Assembly (NCBI RefSeq): GCF_022662575.1
Contig: NZ_JALBFU010000008.1
Coordinates: forward strand, 31,122 to 95,121
DNA from: Luteimonas aquatica
Lineage (GTDB): Bacteria > Pseudomonadota > Gammaproteobacteria > Xanthomonadales > Xanthomonadaceae
DNA length: 64,000 bases
Direction of reading: 5' to 3'
Of this stretch, positions 1 to 9,293 are shown in pieces (position 1 is the first letter of the stretch; the number at the start of each line of letters is the position of its first letter). Both the position numbers and the translations under genes were made by a program. A model generated the notes under the pieces. It saw only the letters and a program-made list of their open reading frames with translations. It ran no database searches and was not told the origin of the DNA.

Positions 1-837
1 GGTGGCCAGCGAATCCTCGGACGAGATCTCGCCCAGCGCCGCCGTGCCCGGATAGCGGTCCATCAGCGCACGCAATTCCTCCAGGAAGGCGAGGTTTTCC
101 GGCTGCGTGTTGTTGTAGAAGTGGTACTGGAACGCGTAGGGATTGTCGGGACTGAAGCCCCGCCCCACCCGCTTCTCGATCGGCTTGGGCGGATTGTCGC
201 GCAGCCTGGCGTCGTGGAAGCAGAAATTGATCGCGTCCAGGCGCAGGCCGTCGACGCCGCGTTCGAGCCAGAAGCGCACGTTCTCCAGCGTCGCCGCGCG
301 CACGTCGGGATGATGGAAGTTCAGATCGGGCTGGGACGACAGGAAATTGTGCAGGTAGTACTGGCCGCGGCGCGGCTCCCAGGTCCAGGCCACGCCGCCG
401 AACAGCGACATCCAGTTGTTGGGCGGCGTGCCGTCTTCGTGCGCATCGGCCCAGACGTACCAGTCGGCCTTGGGGTTGTCGCGGCTCTGCCGGCTCTCCT
501 TGAACCAGGCATGGTCGCTGGAGGTGTGGCTGAGCACCTGGTCGATCATCACCTTCAGGCCCAGCGCATGCGCCTTGTGCAGCAGGCGGTCGAAATCCTC
601 CAGCGTGCCGAACAGCGGATCGACGGCGCGGTAGTCGGCGATGTCGTAGCCGAAATCGGCCATCGGCGACTTGAAGAAGGGCGAGATCCAGATCGCATCC
701 ACGCCGAGGCCGGCGATGTAGTCGAGCCGGTCGACGATGCCCGGCAGGTCGCCGACGCCATCGCCGTCGGTATCGAGGAAACTGCGCGGATAGACCTGGT
801 AGATGACGGCGCCGCGCCACCACTGCGTATCGCTCAT
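1..837 (-). CDS. Alpha-glucosidase, GH13 family (3' end outside window)
   Basis: The first 279 residues of a glycoside hydrolase family 13 enzyme; the gene runs off the left edge. It should hydrolyse alpha-glucosidic bonds of maltose or isomaltose-type sugars in the cytoplasm, since no signal peptide is seen. The N-terminus has the family's YQVYPRSF start of the (beta/alpha)8 barrel. The substrate-site HTSSDH follows at 104-109, the nucleophile region GLRLDAINF holds Asp201, and the acid/base Glu270 lies in ALGEIS. The start is the ATG at 837. The exact substrate (alpha-1,4 or alpha-1,6) cannot be decided from this part. No close partner gene is present; the 271 bases to transaldolase hold nothing I recognise. 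Confidence 0.88.
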   Translation of the reverse strand, partial: MSDTQWWRGAVIYQVYPRSFLDTDGDGVGDLPGIVDRLDYIAGLGVDAIWISPFFKSPMADFGYDIADYRAVDPLFGTLEDFDRLLHKAHALGLKVMIDQVLSHTSSDHAWFKESRQSRDNPKADWYVWADAHEDGTPPNNWMSLFGGVAWTWEPRRGQYYLHNFLSSQPDLNFHHPDVRAATLENVRFWLERGVDGLRLDAINFCFHDARLRDNPPKPIEKRVGRGFSPDNPYAFQYHFYNNTQPENLAFLEELRALMDRYPGTAALGEISSEDSLAT

Positions 838-1108
838 CGCCTGCCCGGATCGCCGAAGTTGTCGAGGGTGGAGCGAAGCATAAGCCCGTCCGCCGGCGCG
901 CCATCGGCCCCGCATACGTATTCATGGCGGCCGGTCCGGCATGCGGTGGATCGGCGCGAATGCGTGCGGCACACCTGCGACGCGCGGACTTCCGGCGCTT
1001 CTCCGGCGGCGCGGCGTTCCGTCAACGCAGGAACCCGACGCCCGCGCCGGGCCATCGCAAGCGGCGAGGGCCCGGCATCGCGTCAGGCCGGCATCCGTCC
1101 GGCCCGGC

Positions 1109-2080
1109 TCAGAGGCGTCCGGCGAGGTCGGTCCGCAGCCCGGCGAGGTCCTTGGCGAAGGTCGCGATGCCGTCGCGCAGTTTCTCGGTGGCCATGGCGT
1201 CGGCGGCGAGATCGCGCTGGTACGCCTGCGCGTCGATCGGCGCGTCTTGCGTGGCGCCGTCCGAGGGCGGCGCCACGAGCTTGCGTTCCAGCGTTCCGGT
1301 TTCGTCCTCGAGCGCCTGCAGCAGGTCCGGCGAAATCGTCAGCCGGTCGCAGCCGGCCAGCGCTTCGATCTGCGCGGTGGAGCGGAACGAAGCGCCCATC
1401 ACCACGGTGGCGGCGCCGCGGCGCTTGAACGTGTCGTAGACGCCACGCACGAAGCGCACGCCCGGGTCCTCGTCGATGCTGGCCGGCTTCTGTCCGTTCG
1501 CCACGTACCAGTCGAGGATGCGGCCGACGAAGGGTGAGATCAGGAACACGCCCGCCTCGGCGCAGGCCAGCGCCTGCGTCTTGTTGAAGATCAGCGTGAG
1601 ATTGCAGTCGATGCCCTCGCGCTGCAGCCGCTCGGCGGCGCGGATGCCTTCCCAGGTGGCGGCGACCTTGATCAGCACGCGCTCGCGCGGCACGCCGATC
1701 TCGTCGTACATGGCGATGAAGCGGCGCGCCTTGGCGATGGTGGCCTCGGTGTCGTGGGACAGGTCGGCGTCGACCTCGGTGGACACGCGCCCCGGGATCA
1801 GCCCGGAGAGGCGCTTGCCGACGCCGACGGTGAGCCGGTCGGCCACGTCCGCCGCCACGCGCGCGCGATCGCCGGATTGCGCGCGGCCCCAGCCGAGCTG
1901 CTCCTCGATCAGGTCGGCGTAGACCGGCAGGTCCAGCGCCTTGCGCACGATGGTGGGATTGGTGGTGCAATCGACCGGGCGCAGGCGCTCGACCGCGGCG
2001 TAGTCGCCGGTATCGGCCACCACCACCGACATCTCGCGCAACTGCGCCAGCTTGGAAGGGGCATTCGAGGACGTGTTCAT
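1109..2080 (-). CDS. tal: Transaldolase
   Basis: Moves a three-carbon dihydroxyacetone unit between sugar phosphates in the non-oxidative pentose phosphate pathway, in the cytoplasm. The 323-residue protein shows the class hallmark DCTTNPTIV near the N-terminus, and the Schiff-base lysine is the Lys in RVLIKVAAT (about residue 134). The start at 2080 ([10 protein letters not shown]) is chosen because an AGGAAA ribosome site lies 5 bases before it; an upstream in-frame ATG would add 26 residues unlike the family. Length fits the TalB-type of about 316 residues. It is followed downstream by the alpha-glucosidase gene on the same strand, but the 271-base gap argues against tight coupling. Confidence 0.95.
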   Translation of the reverse strand: MNTSSNAPSKLAQLREMSVVVADTGDYAAVERLRPVDCTTNPTIVRKALDLPVYADLIEEQLGWGRAQSGDRARVAADVADRLTVGVGKRLSGLIPGRVSTEVDADLSHDTEATIAKARRFIAMYDEIGVPRERVLIKVAATWEGIRAAERLQREGIDCNLTLIFNKTQALACAEAGVFLISPFVGRILDWYVANGQKPASIDEDPGVRFVRGVYDTFKRRGAATVVMGASFRSTAQIEALAGCDRLTISPDLLQALEDETGTLERKLVAPPSDGATQDAPIDAQAYQRDLAADAMATEKLRDGIATFAKDLAGLRTDLAGRL

Positions 2081-2217
2081 GCGGTTTCCTGGGGGATTTT
2101 CCCCAGTATCTCGCAACTGGCCGCGATCATCACGATTCCGGCCGGCGTTCGCCGGCATCGCGTCGCACGGCTCCGGCGATCAGGCGCCCCGCCGTCGGCG
2201 CGAGCGCGCCGTGCCCA

Positions 2218-2835
2218 TCAGTCCTGCGTCTCTCCGGCCAGCGGCGTGGCGCGCATCGACGGCCGCGCCCGGAAGACGTCGAACCAGGCCGACAGCTTCG
2301 GACGGCCCGCACGAAAGCCGGGCAGCTCGCGGAATTCCAGCCAGTCGAGCGCGGTCGCGACGGCGATCTGCCCCACGTCCGGCGCCGCCCCGGTGTCGAG
2401 CTCGCGCTCGAGCCAGTCGTAGCCCGCGATCAGCTTCTCGGTATAGCCCTCGCGCAGCGGCGCGTACCGCAGCGCCTCCGGGCGCCGTACCGTTTCCCAG
2501 CGCACCGCGATTCCCGCATCGGCCAGGCCTTGCGCGACCGCCTGCACCTGCAACGCCTTCCAGCGCGCCTCGCCCGCCTGCGGAATCAGCCGCGGGCCGT
2601 CGTGCAGGGTGTCGAGGTAGGCGCAGATCACGTCCGAATCGAAGATCGGCGGCAGCCCGTCGCGCAGCAGCACCGGCACCTTGCCGAGCGGATTCTGCGC
2701 GAACACCTCCTCGTTGCGGCGCGTGGGACTGGTTTCGTGATGGACCACCTCGATTCCGTCGGCGAGACCGGCCTCGTGGGCGAACACGAGCGCCTTGCGC
2801 GCATAGGGGGAGTGGGTCTGGTACAGCAGCTTCAT
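2218..2835 (-). CDS. Glutathione S-transferase family protein
   Basis: A 205-residue protein with an N-terminal thioredoxin-like GST domain (residues 1-80) and an all-helical C-terminal domain. It begins MKLLYQTHSPYARKALVFA. The NPLGKVPVL loop carries the cis-proline of GSTs, and IFDSDVICAYLD is the glutathione-binding Ser-Asp turn. The first residues have SPYARK rather than a CxxC, so it is not a disulfide reductase. Substrate is unknown. I chose the ATG at 2835, preceded by AGGTGA at good spacing, over the in-frame GTG at 2844. It sits alone between transaldolase and a secreted protein gene on the same strand. Confidence 0.88.
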   Translation of the reverse strand: MKLLYQTHSPYARKALVFAHEAGLADGIEVVHHETSPTRRNEEVFAQNPLGKVPVLLRDGLPPIFDSDVICAYLDTLHDGPRLIPQAGEARWKALQVQAVAQGLADAGIAVRWETVRRPEALRYAPLREGYTEKLIAGYDWLERELDTGAAPDVGQIAVATALDWLEFRELPGFRAGRPKLSAWFDVFRARPSMRATPLAGETQD

Positions 2836-3002
2836 GGACGTCACCTGGAGGGTCTCTTCCCGTCGCCACTATCGATCAAAACCCCGACCGGCGACCCGCG
2901 ACGGCGGGAACACACCATTCCCCTTTTCGCCCCGATCGCCTCCCGCCTTACGGGCGCGCGCGACCGATACCGGCGCCCTCGCCTGCTTGTCGCGGCGCGG
3001 AT

Positions 3003-3398
3003 CTAGCGGAGGCTCTCCTCGACGCCCGCCAACGCGCGGTCCTTCCGGCAAACCGAAAGAGGCTGCGCCCTCGATGAGAAGATTTCCAGAACGTTCTTTT
3101 CCTCGGCATCGACCCGCACGGTGAGGCAGGCGCAGCCGTAGCCATGGCCGCCGGCATTCGTCCGCTGCCACTGTCCCTGCCGATATTTCGGCGGCCAGTC
3201 GCCCTTGGCCTGGTGGCCTCCCTGGACGGCGATGGTCCACTCGCCCTCCTTGTCGTGCAGGGAAGCGTTGCCCGGGCTGGGATTGTCGAACCAGCCGCAG
3301 CGCTGCTCGCCGCCGGAGCGCGGCGCGGCGGCAGAATCGATGCCGAGCCCGAACAGCAGCATGGCGGCGACGGCGACGATGCGCGGATGGAGATTCAT
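3003..3398 (-). CDS. Small secreted protein, DUF4087-like
   Basis: A 131-residue protein with a signal peptide (hydrophobic stretch about 8-20, cleavage near SAAA at 22-25). The mature part has CGWFDNPSPGN, followed by a segment with GEWTIAVQGG and a C-terminal CACLTV. This pattern matches my memory of the DUF4087 family, found in exported proteins of xanthomonads and relatives; the function is not known. The cysteines (CGWF and CAC) suggest disulfide bonding in the periplasm. The neighbouring gene upstream on the same strand is also a small exported protein, but there is no evidence that they work together. Confidence 0.75.
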   Translation of the reverse strand: MNLHPRIVAVAAMLLFGLGIDSAAAPRSGGEQRCGWFDNPSPGNASLHDKEGEWTIAVQGGHQAKGDWPPKYRQGQWQRTNAGGHGYGCACLTVRVDAEEKNVLEIFSSRAQPLSVCRKDRALAGVEESLR

Positions 3399-3459
3399 GC
3401 AAATCGATTCCTGTGTCGTCGGTCGCGGTTCTACGCGGCGGTCGCATCGACGTCGGCGC

Positions 3460-4056
3460 TCACGGGCCGTCCGAGTACACCGCGGACAAGGTGCGCGTGG
3501 CGCTGCCCAGGGTCAAGGTCACCGCCACTTCCTGCTCGATGCCGATGCGCTCGCCTTCTTCCAGGTGTTCCCGGATCACCCGTCCGGGTCGCACCTGCAT
3601 CCGCAAGCCGTCGCCGGCGAAGGTTCCGGCCAGCAGCGGCGCGCCCTCGGCAGGTTCGGTGCCGACGCGGCGCAGCCGGTACGACTTTCCGCCCAGGGAA
3701 ACCTCCAGCGGCTCCTCGAGCGATGCGCAGTGATCGGTCACGAACGGGATCGTGCGCAGATCCTTGGCCAATCCGCCGCAGCGCGCCCGATAGGCCGGCT
3801 GCACCTGCGCTTCGCACAGGCGGGCGTGGAGCAGGCGCATCCGCTGGTCGGGGACGACGCCGATGCTCGCATCCGCGGCGCAGTCGTCGCCGGAGACCTC
3901 GCTCGGCACCAGCCGGTCGTCGTCGACGGGAGCCGAGGCTCCTCGAACGGCCGTGTCCGCCTTCCGGTCCGGGGAACCGGGCCGCCCTTCCCTTGCGTGG
4001 CACGGGACGGCGACTGCCAATAACGTCAATACGACGATGTGCGCGACATGCTTCAT
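3460..4056 (-). CDS. Hypothetical exported protein
   Basis: A 198-residue protein I do not recognise. It has a signal peptide, MKHVAHIVVLTLLAVAVPCHA, with likely cleavage after CHA at residue 21. The mature part starts with a charged, probably disordered segment and then a domain with five cysteines. The start at 4056 is chosen because GGAAG lies before it and the signal peptide begins there; the upstream in-frame ATG would add 17 residues with no signal character. It is divergent from the 222-residue gene on the plus strand and lies 61 bases before the DUF4087-like gene. Confidence 0.7.
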   Translation of the reverse strand: MKHVAHIVVLTLLAVAVPCHAREGRPGSPDRKADTAVRGASAPVDDDRLVPSEVSGDDCAADASIGVVPDQRMRLLHARLCEAQVQPAYRARCGGLAKDLRTIPFVTDHCASLEEPLEVSLGGKSYRLRRVGTEPAEGAPLLAGTFAGDGLRMQVRPGRVIREHLEEGERIGIEQEVAVTLTLGSATRTLSAVYSDGP

Positions 4057-4220
4057 CGGTGCTTCCCTTCGCTGCGGCCTATGACAGCATGGATTCGCGC
4101 CGAGCACCAGGGGATCGCCGTCCCGGGGATTTGCCTGGAAGACATCGGCCTGGAGCGCGCCGGTCGGCTATGCTGCGATCCGACAGGATGGAAAGCGCGG
4201 TTCGGACAGCGGGGACGCCC

Positions 4221-4889
4221 ATGGCTTTGCGCGGAACGGATGCTTACGATTGGCATGTCTACACGGCGAAGGCCGTGCACCCGCTTGAAAGCGCGAAGCG
4301 CCAGCAAGGATCGCTCATCAAGGGAGGCCTGTTCGGCCTGCGCCGGGCGGGTTCGAAAAAAGGCGTCTATCGCCTGATCCTGAAGGAACTCGGCCCCACG
4401 GCAGTCTTCTCGCTGACCGAGGAGGAGGCGCGACTGCTGCTGAAACGCAGCACGCCGCTGGCGGAGGGGCCTCCCGCAGCCGATGCCAGGACGAGGGCGC
4501 TCGCTTCGCGGCTCGAGCGCACGGACCCGAAGGATTTCTGGGCCGTCGTGCATGCGTTGAACTGGCCCAGGCACCACAAGGATCCGGCCTATGCCGAACA
4601 GGCCAGGGCGACCCTGCGCGAATGCTATGGCCTGCAGAACGTCAGGCGCCTGTGGCGGATGGCCATCGGCCACAGGCGCCGGCTGCAGGCCGCGGTGCTC
4701 AAGGCCGAGAAGCAGGCGAAGCGACAGCTTTTCCTGGGCGGAGACGACAGCTTCTACGACGCGGTCGCCCATGCGGTATCCACCGGCCGGGAAAGCTACG
4801 ACCGCTACCTGCAAAGGCCCGAGACATTCGTCAGGACATTCAATCGAATGCGGATCGAGTCGCACAACTTCGAGGCCTGCTTCGACTGA
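4221..4889 (+). CDS. Hypothetical protein, 222 residues
   Basis: I do not recognise this protein. It has no signal peptide and no obvious membrane segment. The N-terminal part is basic (KGGLFGLRRAGSKKGVYRLIL); the C-terminal half is rich in Arg, Lys and aromatic residues and looks helical. The start at 4221 follows a GGGGA ribosome-site-like stretch; another in-frame ATG at 4188 is possible but has a poor site. It lies 94 bases before the glutaredoxin-rhodanese fusion gene on the same strand and is divergent from an exported-protein gene. A nucleic-acid-binding role would be a guess from charge alone. Confidence 0.6.
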   Translation: MALRGTDAYDWHVYTAKAVHPLESAKRQQGSLIKGGLFGLRRAGSKKGVYRLILKELGPTAVFSLTEEEARLLLKRSTPLAEGPPAADARTRALASRLERTDPKDFWAVVHALNWPRHHKDPAYAEQARATLRECYGLQNVRRLWRMAIGHRRRLQAAVLKAEKQAKRQLFLGGDDSFYDAVAHAVSTGRESYDRYLQRPETFVRTFNRMRIESHNFEACFD

Positions 4890-4983
4890 TGCGACGCCGA
4901 TTTGCCGAAGCATTTGGAACACACTCGCCAAAACGCCGTGCCCCGGCGCTCCGCACCGAACATTCCCATTGCCGCCGACCGCC

Positions 4984-5916
4984 ATGACACTGTCCGCCGA
5001 AGCCCGCCAGCGCATCGAAACCCTGCTGCGCGCCGATCGACTCGTCGTTTTCATGAACGGGGCGCCCGATACGCCCGAGCGTTTCTTCTCGCATAAGATC
5101 TGCCGTCTGCTCGACGACCTGGGACTGGATTATGCGCACGTCGATGTATCGTCGGATTCGAGGCTCCGCGAACACATCAAGATCTATGGCGGGCTGCATG
5201 CCATCCCGCAGTTGTATCTCGACGGGAAACTCGTAGGTGACAGCGATGCCGTCGAGCGGATGGCCAACGCTGACGAACTGCATGCCGCGCTGGGGCTGTC
5301 CGCGCCCGACCGCACGCCGCCCACGGTGCGATTGACCCCGGCCGCCGCCCGGTTCCTGCGTGACGTCGTCGACGGCACAGGCAACGTCGTGGTCGTGGAC
5401 ATCGCGATCGACTCGCAGTTCCGCACCAGTCTGCACTTTCGTGCGCGCAGGAAACACACCATCGCGACCGAGGTGGACGGCGTCCCGCTGCAGTTCGACT
5501 TGGCCAGCGCGCGCCGCGCCGACGGCCTGTCGATCGACTGGCAAGACGTCGAGCGCGGCCCCAGCCTGCTGATCCACCATCCCAGGGCGCCCGTGCCCGA
5601 GCCGGTGCGCTGGATGTCTCCCGCCGACGCGGATGCCCGCGTCCGCGCCGGGACGCTGACCATCGTCGACATCCGCCGCAAGGAAGAGCGCGCCCTGGCG
5701 CGGCTTTCCTTGCCGTTCCTGTTCATGGACGAAGGCACGCACGAAATCCGCAACCTGGCCCCGGAAGTGCCGCTGGCGGTGCTCTGCCATCGCGGCGACC
5801 GCAGTTGGCATGCCGCCGAATACTTTCTCATGCTGGGCCATCGCGACGTCTACGCGATCGAAGGCGGCATCGATGCATGGGCGGCGACTGTGGATGGGTC
5901 GATTCCGCGGTACTGA
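4984..5916 (+). CDS. Glutaredoxin / A-type Fe-S / rhodanese fusion protein
   Basis: A 310-residue three-domain protein. Residues 15-105 align with monothiol glutaredoxins of the Grx4 type (VVFMNGAP, then HAIPQLYLDGKLVGDSD). Residues 113-200 resemble a degenerate IscA/HesB domain (VRLTPAAARFL to GPSLLIHHP). Residues 210-305 are a rhodanese domain with the active loop CHRGDRS, Cys268. The glutaredoxin CGFS site is replaced by R33-F34-F35-S36, so the usual Fe-S/glutathione cysteine is missing, and the A-type part has no cysteines at all. Only Cys40 and Cys268 remain. Sulfur transfer by the rhodanese domain is therefore the only activity supported by visible residues. A normal GrxD is encoded at 24723-25043. 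Confidence 0.82.
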   Translation: MTLSAEARQRIETLLRADRLVVFMNGAPDTPERFFSHKICRLLDDLGLDYAHVDVSSDSRLREHIKIYGGLHAIPQLYLDGKLVGDSDAVERMANADELHAALGLSAPDRTPPTVRLTPAAARFLRDVVDGTGNVVVVDIAIDSQFRTSLHFRARRKHTIATEVDGVPLQFDLASARRADGLSIDWQDVERGPSLLIHHPRAPVPEPVRWMSPADADARVRAGTLTIVDIRRKEERALARLSLPFLFMDEGTHEIRNLAPEVPLAVLCHRGDRSWHAAEYFLMLGHRDVYAIEGGIDAWAATVDGSIPRY

Positions 5917-6119
5917 AGCCGGCAGCGGAAGACGACGGCGCCGCGGCAACGCGCGCTTGCGCCAAGCTCGACAAGGAGAAGGTGCGCAAGGCGCTAGACG
6001 CCTGGATGACGGATCTGGCGAAGGATGTGCTCGCGCTTAGCGGAGTCGGTGCGGGGCAGTCGCCCGCAAATCCAGATCGAAGATTCCACCGAAACCCGCC
6101 ACGAATCATGGGGTTAAGG

Positions 6120-6194
6120 TGGTGGGCGGTACAGGGTTCGAACCTGTGACCCCTACCATGTCAAGGTAGTGCTCTACCGCTGAGCTAACCGCCC
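6120..6194 (-). tRNA. tRNA-Val (anticodon GAC)
   Basis: A complete 75-base cloverleaf with encoded CCA. On the minus strand it begins GGGCGGTTAGCTCAGCGGT and carries the T-loop GGTTCGAACC. The anticodon stem CTACC/GGTAG encloses loop TTGACAT, giving anticodon GAC for valine. The seven-base acceptor stem GGGCGGT pairs with ACCGCCC. It lies between the rhodanese fusion gene and the end of uvrB. Confidence 0.97.
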
Positions 6195-6286
6195 GAAAGG
6201 ACGCGGATTCTAGCCCACCAGGCGGCTCGCGGACAAGCGAATCCCGGTTCGGCGGCCCCGGGGCGCCGCCGAGGCCCGGTCCCGCC

Positions 6287-8320
6287 CTAGCCCGCCAGCG
6301 AGGCCTCCTTGACCCGGCGGATCTGGTCGCGGATCCGCGCCGCCTCCTCGAACTCCAGGTCGCGGGCGTGCTGGTACATCTGCTGCTCCAGCGCCTTGAG
6401 CCGGCTGGCGAGCTGGGCCGGATCGAGCGCGGCGTATTCGGCCGTCTCCTCGGCCACGCGGCGGGCCTGGCCGCGGGCGCGCTTCTCGGCGGCGGGCTCG
6501 CTGCGCGCGCCCTCCATGATGTCGACCACCGGCTTGGCCACCGACTTGGGCACGATGCCGTGCTCGGCGTTGTACTCGAGCTGCTTCTGGCGGCGGCGGT
6601 CGGTCTCCTCGAGCGCGGCCTGCATCGAGCGCGTCACCCGGTCCGCGTACAGGATCGCCTTGCCGCGCAGGTTGCGGGCGGCGCGGCCGATGGTCTGGAT
6701 CAGCGAGCCGGAGGAGCGCAGGAAGCCCTCCTTGTCGGCGTCCAGGATCGCCACCAGAGACACCTCGGGCATGTCCAGGCCCTCGCGCAGCAGGTTGATG
6801 CCCACCAGCACGTCGAACTTGCCCAGGCGCAGGTCGCGGATGATCTCCACGCGCTCGACCGTGTCCACGTCCGAGTGCAGGTAGCGCACGCGCACGCCGT
6901 GCTCGCCCAGGTATTCGGTGAGGTTCTCGGCCATGCGCTTGGTCAGCGTGGTCACCAGCACGCGGTCGCCCAGGGCCACGCGCTCGTGGATCTCGCCCAG
7001 CAGGTCGTCGACCTGGGTCGCCACCGGGCGGATCTCCACCTCGGGATCGATCAGGCCCGTCGGCCGGACCACCAGTTCGACCACCTGCCCCTCGGTCTTC
7101 TCCATCTCGTACTTGCCGGGCGTGGCCGAGACGTAGACGCTGCGCGGCGAGCGCGCCTCCCACTCCTCGAAGCGCAGCGGCCGGTTGTCCAGCGCCGAGG
7201 GCAGGCGGAAGCCGAACTCCACCAGCGTCTCCTTGCGCGAACGGTCGCCCTTGTACATCGCGCCGATCTGCGGGACGGTGACGTGCGACTCGTCCACCAC
7301 CAGCAGCGCGTCCGGCGGCAGGTAGTCGAACAGGCACGGCGGCGCCTCGCCCGGCATGCGGCCGGTGAGGTGGCGCGAATAGTTCTCGATGCCGTTGCAG
7401 TAGCCGACCTCGGCCATCATCTCCAGGTCGAACTGCGTGCGCTGCTGCAGGCGCTGCGCCTCCACCAGCTTGCCCTCGGCGTAGAACTGCTCCAGGCGCT
7501 GCGGCAGCTCCTGCTTGATCGCCTCGATCGCGTCGAGCGTGGTGCGCCGCGTGGTGACGTAATGCGACTTCGGGTAGATCGTGTAGCGCGACAGCGTGCG
7601 CATGGTCTCGCCGGTGAGCGGATCGAACAGCGTGAGCTTCTCGATCTCGCCGTCGAACAGCTCGATGCGCAGCGCCTCGGCGTCGGACTCGGCCGGGTGC
7701 ACGTCGATCACTTCGCCGCGCACGCGGTACGTGGCGCGGCGCAGCTCGGTGTCGTTGCGCGAATACTGCATCTCGGTCAGGCGCCGGATCAGCTCGCGCT
7801 GGTCGATGCGCTCGCCCTTGACCATGTGCAGCACCATCTTGAAGTACTCGGTGGGATCGCCCAGGCCGTAGATCGCCGAGACGGTGCACACGATGATCGC
7901 ATCGCGCCGCTCCAGCAGCGCCTTGGTCGCCGACAGCCGCATCTGCTCGATGTGCTCGTTCACCGAGCTGTCCTTCTCGATGTACGTGTCCGAGGACGGC
8001 ACGTAGGCTTCCGGCTGGTAGTAGTCGTAGTAGCTGACGAAATATTCCACCGCGTTGTGCGGGAAGAAGGCCTTGAACTCGCCGTACAGCTGCGCGGCCA
8101 GGGTCTTGTTGGGCGCCATCACCAGCGCCGGCTTCTGGATCGCCTGGATCAGGTTGGCGATCGTGTAGGTCTTGCCGGAGCCGGTCACGCCGAGCAGCGT
8201 CTGCCGCGCCAGGCCGGACTCGAAGCCGTCGACCAGGCGCTCGATCGCCTGCGGCTGGTCGCCGGCAGGCCGGTAGGGCGCGATCAGTTCGAATCCTGCT
8301 GGGTGGGAAGCGTCGTTCAT
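6287..8320 (-). CDS. uvrB: Excinuclease ABC subunit B
   Basis: UvrB verifies DNA damage after loading by UvrA and positions UvrC for incision in nucleotide excision repair. The 677-residue length matches the family. Visible parts are the Walker [11 protein letters not shown], the beta-hairpin region [12 protein letters not shown], helicase motif QTIGRAARN near residue 540, and the C-terminal UVR motif ([21 protein letters not shown]) that contacts UvrC. The start at 8320 gives the typical [21 protein letters not shown]-terminus; the longer reading frame adds 43 Arg-rich residues without family support. It is divergent from the FimT-like gene. Confidence 0.97.
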   Translation of the reverse strand: MNDASHPAGFELIAPYRPAGDQPQAIERLVDGFESGLARQTLLGVTGSGKTYTIANLIQAIQKPALVMAPNKTLAAQLYGEFKAFFPHNAVEYFVSYYDYYQPEAYVPSSDTYIEKDSSVNEHIEQMRLSATKALLERRDAIIVCTVSAIYGLGDPTEYFKMVLHMVKGERIDQRELIRRLTEMQYSRNDTELRRATYRVRGEVIDVHPAESDAEALRIELFDGEIEKLTLFDPLTGETMRTLSRYTIYPKSHYVTTRRTTLDAIEAIKQELPQRLEQFYAEGKLVEAQRLQQRTQFDLEMMAEVGYCNGIENYSRHLTGRMPGEAPPCLFDYLPPDALLVVDESHVTVPQIGAMYKGDRSRKETLVEFGFRLPSALDNRPLRFEEWEARSPRSVYVSATPGKYEMEKTEGQVVELVVRPTGLIDPEVEIRPVATQVDDLLGEIHERVALGDRVLVTTLTKRMAENLTEYLGEHGVRVRYLHSDVDTVERVEIIRDLRLGKFDVLVGINLLREGLDMPEVSLVAILDADKEGFLRSSGSLIQTIGRAARNLRGKAILYADRVTRSMQAALEETDRRRQKQLEYNAEHGIVPKSVAKPVVDIMEGARSEPAAEKRARGQARRVAEETAEYAALDPAQLASRLKALEQQMYQHARDLEFEEAARIRDQIRRVKEASLAG

Positions 8321-8520
8321 GTGTGCGTCGAAAGGGCGATTGGCTAGTTTACGGCGATCGTGCCGGCGATGCCGTGCGCGGGATCGCGGCCGACCCGGGC
8401 GCGGGAACGTCGCCGACACATCCGGACAGGATATCCCTACCCTTCTCACCGGCTGATACCGATCGCCGGTCCGCGGCCCGCTGCCGAGAATGTTCCACGG
8501 ATCGAAACGGAGCAGCGGGG

Positions 8521-9087
8521 ATGCGGCGTCAGTTGGGATTCACATTGATCGAGATGGTCGTCACCGTCGCCGTCATGGCGATCGGCCTCGGCGTGGCGAT
8601 GCCCGCCGTCGCGCGACTGGTGACTAGCGGCCGCGTCATCACCGGCATGCATCTGATGAGCGCGTCGCTGGCATCGGCACGCATGGCGGCGATCTCCCTG
8701 CCGGCGCCGACGGTCGTGTGCCCGATCACGCCGCCCCGGCTGCGCTGCCGCCGCGACGGCGTCTGGGATCGCGGCTGGATGGTCTTCCGCGACCCGCGGC
8801 ACATGGGTCAGCCGGAGGGCCGCGCCGACATTCTCCAGGTGGTGGAACGCGCCCCGAGTCCGCTCCGGCTGCGCAGCAGCGTCGCGCGCCGCCTGATCCG
8901 CTTCCAGCCGGACGGCCGCGCCGCCGGCAGCAATGTGGTGATCCGCCTGTGCACCGGCGGGGAGCTGAACGCCGTCGTCGCCGTCAACAATGTCGGCCGG
9001 GTGCGGTCGTCGCGTGCCGCCGGGAGGTCGGATTGCGCGGCGGCGATCGCCGCATCACGCCGGGAACAGGACCCGGAGACTCCGTAA
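8521..9087 (+). CDS. fimT: FimT/GspH family pseudopilin
   Basis: A 188-residue type IV prepilin: short leader, cleavage expected after Gly6, then FTLIE with Glu11 (Glu5 of the mature protein) and a hydrophobic helix to about residue 30. The remainder fits the GspH/FimT globular domain, with four to five cysteines. The C-terminal tail contains NNVGRVRSS; the GRxR at 159-162 matches the conserved DNA-contacting motif described for FimT in natural transformation. It stands apart from the fimU operon, between uvrB and tRNA-Asn, so a role as DNA receptor of a transformation pilus is plausible. A GGAG lies before the ATG. The promoter was not identified. Confidence 0.85.
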   Translation: MRRQLGFTLIEMVVTVAVMAIGLGVAMPAVARLVTSGRVITGMHLMSASLASARMAAISLPAPTVVCPITPPRLRCRRDGVWDRGWMVFRDPRHMGQPEGRADILQVVERAPSPLRLRSSVARRLIRFQPDGRAAGSNVVIRLCTGGELNAVVAVNNVGRVRSSRAAGRSDCAAAIAASRREQDPETP

Positions 9088-9104
9088 GTCCTTGATCCTG
9101 AAAA

Positions 9105-9181
9105 TGGCGCCCGAAGTTGGACTCGAACCAACGACCCCCTGATTAACAGTCAAGTGCTCTAACCGGCTGAGCTATTCGGGC
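9105..9181 (-). tRNA. tRNA-Asn (anticodon GTT)
   Basis: A complete 77-base tRNA with encoded CCA. On the minus strand it starts GCCCGAATAGCTCAGCCGGT, has the T-loop GGTTCGAGTCC, and its anticodon loop CTGTTAA gives anticodon GTT for asparagine. It lies between fimT and the end of pilE. Confidence 0.97.
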
Positions 9182-9293
9182 GGGGGATGCGAATATTAAA
9201 GGCGAGGTACCTCGGCCGCAAGCCGCGAGACGCTCGAGCCCGCCCAGCGGCGATCGCCGGGACGGGAATCCCTCGGCGGGCGGGCCCGCCGCG

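Noticed and set aside
5917..6119. Possible coding remnant after the rhodanese fusion gene
   Set aside because: One frame reads a short helical-looking stretch, but there is no start, ribosome site or family match; treated as intergenic.
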